From NCBI GenBank assembly GCA_000499405.2, contig HG738137.1, forward strand, positions 27,029,928 to 27,093,927: a DNA stretch of 64,000 bases, read 5' to 3'. The notes under the pieces are model-generated. The model searched no databases. It was not told the origin of the DNA and saw only the letters and a program-made list of their open reading frames with translations. Position numbers and translations under genes: made by a program. This document shows, piece after piece, positions 1 to 10,894 of the stretch; positions within the stretch are counted from its first letter, which is position 1; every line of letters starts with the position of its first letter. Origin of the DNA: Onchocerca volvulus. Lineage: Eukaryota > Nematoda > Chromadorea > Rhabditida > Onchocercidae.

Positions 1-601
1 CTCCATTAATTTATTCGGAAATAAACATTCCTCCAAAATAATTTTTTATAGCACAGATAAAGCCTTTCCAAACACATTTAAGATGCTAGGTTATACATGA
101 ACGAAATATTATTAGTACGCCATGTCGAAAAAATTTCTTTTGATTAGATAGCAAATAAACAGGTTGTGATACCATTCATTTTTGAACATTAAGTGAGATT
201 CATAATTTTATTGCAGAAATACTTTATTTTAGAAGAAAAAATCTTTACTTTGTTCAATTCTGTTCTCTCACAGTGCTTTTTTCTTGGTTCAAGTAACAAA
301 CCTTTAATCTTGACAACAAAGTTCATAATAAAAATAGTACCTTTTCGTAAGTTTAAACTCTTTTTGAAAAAATATTCATAACTCAACAAATTCAAGCACT
401 AATAATTTCTGATCTAGATGTGAGATCAATAACAGCATTTAAAATAAACAAACATTGAAAAATTATGATCAAAAAATGCAGTGCTTAAAGATTCGAAAAA
501 CTGAAAGAATTTTCAAAACAATTCATATCTAAATAAATGCAGTAATTAACTTAATCATCCTTGATATAGTTTTGCCAGAATCAATAACAACATTTACAAA
601 C
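1..601. other. 3' flank of the PARP gene
   Basis: AT-rich sequence beyond the PARP stop codon. The short open frames here are AT-rich, have no recognisable domain and overlap on both strands. I see no gene; it probably holds the PARP 3' UTR. Confidence 0.5.
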
Positions 602-3600
602 TTAATCAAAAATGAAATCAATTTCAATGAGATAACGAATCCAAACTTGCTTCACATCGTAAACAATGTATTCGTTATAAAGAAGGGAACATTCCTTGTT
701 GTCTGCTTGTAATTTGATCGGCTTGCCACAGGGTACTTCACAATCATCTCTGCGAAAAGATAAGTTTTTTTAACTCAAAAAAAAAAAAAACAGCGAATTA
801 ATTTATTATATAAAATCATAATCCAAATAGTGGGCAAACTAAAGAATAGTGTAATATGTATTATTACTAGCTTTTTTCAAGCTTCTGCGAGAGGTCTGAA
901 TACACCGCTACATAGGCTGTGCGGTATATTGGACTGCCAAAAAGATTAGTGAATATATATACATTGTATCATATTATATAAGAAAACATTTACACTTTAA
1001 AAATATCAAGCTGAAATTTAACAAAAAATATCTTACAAAGTGATGTATGTAGCTGGATCGGGAACAATTGAACCCACTCCTTTGGTACTACTTTTTCCTA
1101 CAGGAAGCTTATCGGCATGATAGTCGCTTTGTAGCAATTCGTTCATTTCTCCCAATGCGACTTCTGCCAATATCAGAAAACCAGGTTTATTTTGTTGAGG
1201 AGAACAATAATTAGCTGATTTTGTTGACAAGTCGGCAAAATAAATACCCTTACCAAACATATAACCGGACTGAAACGAAAGTCAAATATGTACTTTGTTC
1301 AACTGAAAATATAATATAGAAAAAAAAAACATAATAAAAGAAATAAAAAAATCTCTAGAAAATCATTATAAAAGCCTACAACGGGTGCCTCTGGTGGGGC
1401 AATTCGTAATCCTTGAGATAAGATACTATACCAATTTGTTAATCGAGATCCATGCCATAATAACTTCCTGCAATTTTTTTTCGCTTTAAAAATTAACATT
1501 TCATCTGAGCTATAAAACCAATAGAAACAAAAACAAGCTTTTTCCGACAAAGAGATAAAGAAAAGCAAATAAATGAGTTTATTTCATTTCAATTGGCGCA
1601 CGTTTGGGAACAGTGAAATTTGTTTTAAAAAAAAAACCAACAAAGACCCAGCGATGAGACTGAATTGTCTTCCTAACCTTTTGATTAATTGCAGTAACAA
1701 AAGTTAAAATAATCTGATAATGTATTCACATATAAAAGCTTTCGAAAACTAAGAAATTAATAAAACAATCTTGAAATGAATCTTAAAATGAAACTCAGTT
1801 ATGAAAGTTCTCCACTGATATATATATATATATATATATAAAACAAGTAAATTTAAACCTGTTACTAAGTTCGAACATAAATTGTTCTCGTTCTCCGTTT
1901 CGATTTACTGCATATAAATTACGAATGCGCATACGATAGAGATTATGCGTTGGAGCATGCGTCCATTGGAGATAATTATCCACGAGCTACATTGAAAAAT
2001 ATGATACACATATGGCAGCTGATCAAAATGATCAATTTTGCCGGATAAGTAATATCAATTCAAACGGATGTACTATTCTTCTTGTACTCCGTTTTCTATT
2101 TCAATCGAAAAACCATTCTGTACACCAATGTCTATCGAGAAAAGGAAGACTGACATGGATTCATCCATCCTCCACATTAAACGTAACCTAGATTTGATGC
2201 CTTGAATATTTTCTTTTTAACTGCCTAAATAAATACCTTATATTTAGGGTCATTTGCACTAACGATTGATATTTCGCATTTCATATTCATATAATGGCGA
2301 TCGATTGGATGAATATTCATATCTCCCTCTTTCTTGAATGTCCGTATAGCCACTCCAATTTCGCTCAAAGCTTCCAATAATTTAATTTCAGCTTTTAATT
2401 GCTTTACTGTCTTAATCATTGGCGGCTGACGCATTCTGCAAATGCACTGAAGAATTCAACATCTTACTAAGGTGCAATGAATATTGAAAATTGAAATTCA
2501 ATAATAATGATTTTCAAGAAAATGAAATAACCGAATGGCATTCTGATAGCTCATATAAGTCAAGAATGCGCAGGTTAGCTATTACTAACAAATATGCTGC
2601 ATTGAATTTTGTAAGTACCAATTTAGATGCAGATAATTACCCAAAAAAATGAGGTATTTTTGTGTAGTAATTATTGACAGCTTCTACAAAACTCGACGAA
2701 AAATCCTTTTCCTTAATATGTTGTTCAATTTTTCCCAGGGCTGCATAACCGGCCTTAATTTGTTCGTCTGTTACTTTCCCTGAAAACGGTAAATTTTGCA
2801 GTTCAATAAATGTTTGGAGTTTGTTTTATGAACCGTAATAATCAATTAGAATAAAATTAATAATAGAATTTGAGACAACAGCAACTGAAACACTAAAAAT
2901 TGCATAGGTAGATGAGTAGCAGTTGATAAATAATTTATAATAGTGCTGATTTTCTACTAAAGAAAAAGAGTGAAGGCTGGGATGTTAATCTCATCAAATT
3001 ATGGCATTCAAAGGATAAAAATACATTTTCTAAAAACCAAGTGAATCAAATGTCCCACCTAATGGTGCTTTAGTAGCATCATATTCTAGTTCTGTCATTG
3101 TTTCTTCCATTGCTTGTATGTTACAAATAAGTTTTAATAAATGTTGCAGATCAGGGTCCAATTTCGATTCAACTTCCTTTTTCTCGTCAATATGATTTTC
3201 ATTCTTTTTCTCTTCTATTACTTTCGAATAATCAGTCTTGAAAATAAATCACTTATTTGAAATCGAATAAAATTTTTGTAACTCTTCAGGATTTATTTTA
3301 TCAAACACACTATGAATTTGAAGAAACAAACCGGCAAGTAGTCGTATTTGCCAGCTTTTTTCTCGAAAGTAGTTCTTTCCGCCCACTTATTTTTGGTTTT
3401 GTCCTCGAATTTGTCACAAAATAATTGCTTTGCTAGCATTAAATTTGTTTCGCATGAATTTAGACTGGTTCGTCCCTAAACTACTTAAGAGCATGATGTG
3501 AATTTCAAAAAGTGACATCATTAATTTAAGTTAGCGTTTCATAATAATTCGATATTCGATATGTGAAATCAAAGTCCTCCTTTCTAAACATTCCGAATAT

Positions 3601-6275
3601 CTTTTAAGATACTGTGTGTTCATATCTAAAGAAGCAGACACTGGCATATCACTAAGTAAACATTAATTAAAATGAGAAAGATACGAGAAATTAGTCTATA
3701 AAAACAAACTTTGTAACCGACGCGTCCCCAGTGAAACCAAACCCAGTATTGTTCTGTCCTATCGCTTTCCAACAATTGCATGATAAAATATTTATTTTTA
3801 TTGTGTATCGCACTAGTCTGAAAGAAAACTTGAGAAATAGTACCGCTAACATCACATGTGTTAAGTACGATCTATTCTAAAAAGTGAAGAAATTAATTCA
3901 TTCTTTTATGTTTTATTTCTCAGGATAGAGTTAGTAGAAAATAATATGTGCAAGCAATTTAATTATGCAACCTGATTCAATAAGGCATCGTAAACATCAC
4001 CGAATTCAGTATAAACATGCGCAGTGTCGATTAGTTCACGACATTCAGGATCCACAGCTGCAAAGCCCTTTAGTATAACTTTCTTCAAATCGCTCTTATA
4101 ATCTGAAATATTAATTTTATTAACAAAATATCGAAATGCAAGAAAATATACTTTTAATTGAAAGTGCAGTTTAAATAAAAGGATAGAACGCGAAAAAAGT
4201 CGACAAGAAAAAAAAAAACCTCAGAATTTATAGTTTCAACATTCTTTTTTGAATACTTAAGCATTATCTCGACATCAATGCAGTGATCTCGACATATGCC
4301 AGAAACAAGTAATTTAGGTATAATAATGTCTAATGCTTATTAAAACAGTCTTCAGAAACTCGCCTTCATTAGTAATACTATTCGAATCATTTGAATTTTG
4401 ACTTGAAGAACTACTAGTTCTTTTTTCACAAATTTTTTTTGGTCTATTAATTTGCTCTTCCTCATCATCATCATTTCCACTAATATCATTTTTGTTATTT
4501 TCCTTCTTCTTTCTCTGCAATTTCGAAAATCTGTTAAGTCAAGTCATATTTAAAGAGACTGAAATAGTCGAGAATAACAGCATATATTTTTTTTATTACT
4601 TATAGTAATAAACATTTCCTTCGGAAACTAAAATATAATTTCTTTTGATGACGAACGAATTCGCAACTTTTTAGACGCGCATGAATTTCATTTAATACTT
4701 GTTGCTAACAACTAACTTTATCAGCTGATACTAAAAATTTTCAACTTTCTGGAAAAGATGTGACAGTGCATTGGAAAGTATAATGAATATATCATCATTA
4801 ACCACAAAATAATCGATGCCATTAGAACGGCATCATAGAAAGGTATTTAAAAATTATTTTTTCTGCATCGATATTTGTTCGCAAACATGAAAAATATGAA
4901 GATTTTTCTAGCTAACCTTTCGTGTACTTTCAAGCGAAGATGCATCGGTTCGTGTTGCAATACGTTTTATTGCTCGAAGACGTTCAACTCTTGGAACTGG
5001 TTTTGCAGACAATGAGTGCTCAGCATTCGAGATGTGCGATCGGATCTGATATCATATTTGACAGTATTAAAGAAACTTCCTAATCAAGATAAAAATTCAT
5101 AAATTAGCAATTGGAGGAATTTTTTTACCACCAATACTTCAGAAAAAAACTAATTTTTGCTCACTTTGTATTCCATCAATCCATCATCACTCCTGATTAG
5201 ATTGCTTTCGAAATCAGCAGTAAAATTTATTCCTGACAATGATATTTTAACGTTTCCAGATCCATCGCAGAAGGCATTTTCTAATGCTATGATAGATGTT
5301 GGATCTACACTTCGCCAACGTCTTTTCGAATCAATATATTCCCAGACACGGTAAACACCTACAAAGAAATATGCCGAAATTTGAACTAAAAGAGCAAAAA
5401 ACTGCTTTATAATGACTTACCTTCGTCATTTCGAATAGCGCATCTCACAGATCGAACAAAACCGGTATCCAAATTTTTTTGCTTCATTGAGTTGAAATCG
5501 ATTTGTAATTTAGATTCGTCCATTTCGAATTCCGCAACACCATTTGCTATTCTGTCACTGTAATATAACTACAAATTTAAGCAAACTCAATTGATCACTA
5601 AACAAAATTGTTAAACTATAAGTCTGTAGTATAGACAATAAATATTCCAATCAAATGCTATTAGTTATCAGCAAACTAAAGTCTTTTTTTTTTCATAAAT
5701 AATGGAAATACAAGCAGGTAGAGATGAAAATGAATTCTAGCAAGAGGTACTTTGAAATTATATCCTACGAAGCCATAATTAGATGATGAACTATTTTCGT
5801 TATTGAAAAGACGATAAAAGTTAGAGGTTTTGAACGAAACTAAAGAAAAGAAGAAGGGATATTATGGATTGAAAAACAATTCTAATTATTTGATTAAAAA
5901 TTGATTAACCAAAATTACAGCATTCGTCACTTATAAAAAATCATACGTACTTTCACAGATAAAACATTATTATTTACCTGTATCATGCATGATACTTTTG
6001 ATATTCTATGAGAATACCATCATCATATATATTCTACCAATCTTTCGCATTTGTATCAGTATCTTAAGTATTTTTCTGTTAATAATTACAAGTAATATGA
6101 TAAAGGATTACTTCAACTTTTTGTTGATGGCATTTTCATATTTGATCCATCTTCCTCGACTCAATTCGTACTCCCAGATCAACTTCTTACTCGTTTCCGA
6201 ACCACCTGCATCACCATCATTTTGATCTTCTACATCTTCAACAGCACGATTTTCATTTTTCCGTAGCTTATCCAT
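602..6275 (-). CDS. PARP2: PARP2-type poly(ADP-ribose) polymerase with two N-terminal WWE domains
   Basis: Nuclear DNA-damage-activated ADP-ribosyltransferase that uses NAD+. I join 15 exons (6275-6112, 5557-5421, 5358-5165, 5045-4917, 4514-4379, 4102-3972, 3817-3710, 3475-3332, 3236-3038, 2779-2641, 2435-2237, 1986-1859, 1467-1380, 1269-1037, 749-602); every phase closes, giving 758 residues. Order: WWE 1 at about 27-97 ([14 protein letters not shown]), WWE 2 at about 100-165 ([11 protein letters not shown]), basic Ser/Asn-rich linker at about 209-250 with Lys/Arg clusters that could be nuclear signals, WGR domain at about 255-380 ([17 protein letters not shown]), helical regulatory domain, catalytic domain at about 530-758. 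The H-Y-E triad is intact: [20 protein letters not shown]. Human PARP2 and PARP3 have WGR plus catalytic domain but no WWE, so the N-terminus is the odd part. The start ATG follows an AAGCAG acceptor, suggesting trans-splicing. The exon 5 donor is the least certain junction. Confidence 0.93.
1818..1840. repeat. (TA)n microsatellite
   Basis: Uninterrupted alternating T and A for about 23 bases, inside a PARP intron just past the exon that ends at 1859. Simple repeat, likely length-polymorphic. Confidence 0.9.
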
Positions 6276-7465
6276 CTGCTTGAAAAAATTGGAATTCAGT
6301 GAAATGAAACACTATTTAAAAGCAGAAGTGGATCTTCCGAATAGCTTCGAATCACAATCCATTATTATTTGGAAAAGAAATATCACACTACTGATTCCTC
6401 TTAGAAAATAATATTGATAAGACTTCATAAGAACTACAAACACATATGTATTAGTATTCAAAATTCTCTTCATCAAATTAATTAATTTAATTGTAATATG
6501 AATGAAAAAAACATTTATTCATATTGATTAAAAGAAAGTATCATCATTTTCGGAACGGGAAAAATAGAATTCTTAAATCTGACAATATCTTCCTTTTTCT
6601 GTTAATTTGAATTCCATAAGTCAAATTCAAATTATTTAGAAGAAATTAATTTCATTTTTTTTCGAGAAATAAATAGCAATCATTTAATGTGCAATTTCTC
6701 TCAACATGACCTATGCAACCCCAATTCCCTTTCAATCTTGAGATAAAGGCGAAAAGTTGACTTTCGACTCCTATTCCGAAACATCGTCCATCCGGAAATC
6801 ACCAACCAGGAAAATAATAATCACAATAAAACGGTTCTGATGCCACCGAAAGGTCAAGTGTCAACCGTTGTGCCAAGATGAGATGACTGCGAAAGGTCAA
6901 GTGTCAATCGTCGTGAGAAGATGAAATGACTTGCATATTGGTGACGCATTTAGATTATTGCGACAATTCTGTATAGGGATATAATGAATTCTTAGTACAG
7001 ATGAACTTTCTGAAGCTATCATCTTTTGAATCCGTTCAATCGCTATGATTGATTCTACCTGTCCTTAATTATAAATCTGAGTCATCTCATCCAAATGGAA
7101 GGTCTTATCGTTTGAAGGTTTTAGGTTTTTCTTTTTTTTTTTTTTTTTTTAGGATTTGAGAAGTCCAGAAGATTCTTCCTTATTTCCTTCATGACTTTGC
7201 AGTTCGAATTGGAAAATATCTTCAGATACCTTTGTTATGCTTGTTAGATTCAATTCATTCCATTATAACTTGTAACTCTCTTTATTAGTTTAAAGAAAAA
7301 TAATTTTTTTCTTTTAAATTGAAAGAATGAATGAGTAAAGTATAGCTATCTCCTTCATACGATCACTTGAATCTTTCCCACATTGGTATATCATTTTTTC
7401 TGTTTTGCAAGTTGTTCAATTTGTTGATAATTATTTTCAACATCAAAGATCATTTATTCCACAAA
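6276..7465. other. Intergenic region between the carbonic-anhydrase-like gene and PARP
   Basis: About 1.2 kb without a gene, between two minus-strand genes, so it should contain the 3' UTR of the upstream gene and the PARP promoter or trans-splice region. It holds a 43-base direct repeat at 6847-6932 (separate entry) and a poly-T run near 7130-7150. Otherwise AT-rich. Confidence 0.5.
6847..6932. repeat. Tandem 43-base repeat carrying AAGGTCAAG
   Basis: Two adjacent copies, 6847-6889 and 6890-6932, both starting CGAAAGGTCAAGTGTCAA and differing at a few later positions. Each contains AAGGTCA, the core recognised by monomeric nuclear receptors. It lies about 570 bases upstream of the PARP start, so a regulatory role is possible but only inferred. 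Confidence 0.7.
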
Positions 7466-10400
7466 TTAAAAAAAATAACCCATAATGGTAAGAATGAATA
7501 ACAATAAATACGACGAAATCATTGGTCTTTTTCCCGCACCTACGATAATTGGCAATTCAGGTAATTCATTTTCAGCATCACTTTTTTCATCGAAAAAATC
7601 TTGGAAATCTTGGAAGTCATCTGGAATTTTCAATCTTCTCTTCTTGTTCAAATATGTAAAAAAAGAAAGGAAAGAAGTTGGGAAATTTTGAAATTCAATT
7701 AAATAATTAGTCATTTTTCAAATGCAGATATTTCTGATGATAAATTATGGATTCATTCTGATTCAATGGAAAATCATTGATGGAAAATGGAGAACTTAGG
7801 TTCGTAAAGTAAGAATTAAGCAATTTAATTGATCGATCGGATGAATTAACCAATGATTTTTTGAGATAGTAAAAAGAACATTGAAAAAAATAATTAATTG
7901 AGAATAAAAGTTATATTAATTTGCATGTTTGCGATTGCGCAAGCAAAAACCCAGAATCGATAGCAATAATAAAATTACTTTATCCAATAAAAGTTTAAAT
8001 CAATTACTTATATGAGTTGAAGAATTTCATACCTAAGTTTACTTCTTTGGAATCTGTGTCACTGATCGAAGTCTTGGCACGTGGACAGACTTCCTTACCA
8101 CGTTCTAAAAATTCTATATTTGAAGACATATAATATTTTGCGGATCGATCATCTTGTATCGGACGAGTTAAGTTGATATTTTTAGAATAAAATCTTGTCA
8201 ACTGTAATCCCTGGAAATGTAAACTATTGATTAATAGCAATATAATTTCTTTGATTTTTGATGCAAAAAAAAGAAAGAAAAAAGATATTATTATATGAAC
8301 TCTTCAAAATTTCATTGGAAAAAAAATTAAGCTTAATTATTTAGACAACGAATAGTCAGAATTAAACTTAATTTTTTCAGATGAAATTTTGAAGACTTTA
8401 TATAATTGAAAATCAATAAATTATATTAAATTATATTGATTTGTCATATCCAATATTATGTTTAACTTAATTAATTTAAGGATGACAAATCACCACTCTT
8501 ATCCAGATTAGTCAAGTAGGGCAACACTTCTTTGCTTGATTACTTAATGCTACATATATTTATTTCGGGATAAAATTTCATGATACTAATCTTCAAATGA
8601 ACCATTTAGTTTACTTATCAGTTGAAATATCAGTAATCCATTCATCTATTCTTCCCTGAATCGATATGCTCATTCCCTTATCTCATTAAGTTCTTAAATG
8701 TTTTATCATTATTACATCTAAGCCAAAGTTTAATTATCATTGCTATAATGCTATCAAGAACAGCAATTAAAATAATATCGAATTTAAAATTACCAAATTA
8801 AGTTTATTTTCGAGTAAATTTTTTCAGAAAAAAAAAAAAAAAAGGAAATGAAATTGAACAAACAGGTTTTATAACTATCGGAGTGTCAAAAATCAAATAA
8901 GTTACGCCTTCAAGACAATTTTTCTCGAAAAGCGAGCCAACATACAATATTGCACCGGTGAATGAATGTGGTATGAATTGTTTCAAACGCATAGGAATTT
9001 GTATTCCTTTTGTTGGTGGTTCTGAAGGTAATCATGAAGGTATGCTTTAAAAGTTAAAGTTAAAATTATAAAATACCATTTACTTATGTACTTATGCTTA
9101 TATCTTCCTCTACTAATCATTTAAACATTTTCCAGAAAATTAAGCAAAAATTGCTATCGAACAATTTATTCAATTATGATCGTTCAAAATTTCAATTCAT
9201 CATTTTCAACTGTTCTAAAAAATGCCATTCATCTGAATTTCGCTGTGTTAGATTACCCTCCCATATAATCTTCCTCTTCTTTATCATCAAAAATGAGTGA
9301 AAAAAAAAAAGAAAATATTTTCAGAATAAATAACTTTTATCAATCGGATAATTTGGGATTGGATGGCCAAAAAATAAATTATCAAAATTGATTATTTTAT
9401 TGTTGTCATTGTCGATATTCGTTTCTAATTTCTCTGGATCAATAAGAGTCAACATGGATGAGATGAAGAAATATATCTTTTTGTTGGGATCCTTGTGACA
9501 TAGTTCGAATTCCATTAATATCTGTTTCTTGGAATTAATTAACTAGCAAACAAAGCTTAAGATAATGTGTTGTTGGATATGTGATAGCAATTAGAGATAA
9601 GCCGTTGTGGATATAGGCTAGATATACGATGAATTAGTAATTGGATTCATTCATTATGTATCCAAACTTTAATAGTGGTCAATGATTTATATTCTAAGGA
9701 AACTTCACTTTATTTGAAGTTTGTTGCTTATAAAGTTTGTTGTATGTTAAGAAAAAAATTTTAACAATTGAAATAGAAAACTCGATATTTTGAGGTACAG
9801 ATTTTCGCATAGGAAATATATCTTAAACTTTCTTCGACTATTTCATTAAATACATTTAGATTCAATGAATTAAAATTTAATCGATATTTAATTAAATTTG
9901 CAATCATTTTTCTTAAAAAAATATGCGAACCTCTCCAACTGGTTTTTCCATTCCGCTAAAATTTATTAAATGATGTAAGCCACCTGTTAGGCCATATTTG
10001 AATATAAATCTAATTTTGTATAATGCAAACGTTTTCTGTTTATATTGCAACCATGGTCCAGTAGGAAAACCTGTTATCGATACTGAAATATCAGTGATTT
10101 TAATTACTTCTTGGCTACATACGAATTTTTAAATATTATTTTAATGCTATTTGCAGTGATTATCATAAGTAATACATAGATTTTTTACCAAAAATTCAAA
10201 GCATTTCAATGTTAAACATTGATTGGCAATGTTTAATTTTATTTCAAATGATTAAAAATTTTTAACAATTCAGGCGAAGTCTCTATTGAAAAAACAATAA
10301 AAGATTAGTTTTATTGCTGATTTATTATTATTTGTTATTATTTATTATTATTTTTTTGTATTTGATAATTTTCTAATAATATTTTTTGTCTGGACGATTC

Positions 10401-10894
10401 ATTGCTCTTGAACAAAATGATAATTTGAAGGATGATAATTTTGAAACTTGCTTAGATATATGGTTGTAAGTCAATGGAAGTACTACTTAGTAATTAGCTA
10501 AAATCAGATAAATTAAATGAATCAGACCGAATAAATTAAATCATCGCTTTATTAGCATGTGAATTTAAATTCAATAAAATTTTTTTTTTCAAGAAGTAGT
10601 TGTATATTCATGTAATTAGGTTAAGCAAACAACGGCATAACAACGAGTAAAAATGTTATCAGTGCTGATAGCAATATTAAAGAACTAACATTCTGTAGGA
10701 CGGAAGTGAAGAGTACGAAAAATTGTTGTTTCATCACTGTTAAAACCGATAAATTTGAAAATTTTTTCACTTCTATTTTGTTTCTTGATTTTATTTGCAT
10801 CAATGAGAATTGGTGATTGTTGCATACCGGTGTGACATAAATTTTCGTCACCACGGCTATTTTTGATATCTTCAATGCATTTCCAAATTTTCAA
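7466..10894 (-). CDS. Alpha-carbonic-anhydrase-like pseudoenzyme with GPI-anchor-like C-terminus
   Basis: Six exons on the minus strand: about 10894-10690 (5' edge unresolved), 10082-9931, 9521-9335, 9021-8864, 8210-8033, 7620-7466; all phases after the first exon close. Family signs in order: CHTGMQQSPILID (QSPI core), FALYKIRFIFKYG, LMEFELCHKD, YVGSLFEKNCLEGVTY, NINLTRPIQ. Against human CA2, the zinc ligands His94, His96 and His119 become Ile, Lys and Glu, and the Thr199 region (GSLTT) is GSLFE, so CO2 hydration is not expected. The protein ends in a hydrophobic stretch (SSYLLLFILTIMGYFF) after GAGKRP, as in GPI-anchored proteins; a short C-terminal membrane helix is the alternative. An in-frame stop lies just upstream of the first exon with no good acceptor between, so the N-terminus is missing; a hydrophobic ATG-initiated frame ending at 11608 could be the signal exon, unproven. 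Confidence 0.8.
8289..8406. repeat. Long imperfect inverted repeat (fold-back) in an intron
   Basis: Left arm about 8289-8339 and right arm about 8361-8406 are near reverse complements, sharing TCTTCAAAATTTCAT and a following AAAAATTAAG tract, around a loop of about 20 bases. It sits in the intron between exons 8210-8033 and 9021-8864 of the carbonic-anhydrase-like gene. It resembles a MITE or a fold-back element; I cannot see a target-site duplication. Confidence 0.65.

Noticed and set aside
7485..7691. Plus-strand frame across the last carbonic-anhydrase-like exon
   Set aside because: Antisense shadow; the minus-strand exon has matching phase, stop and a GPI-like tail.
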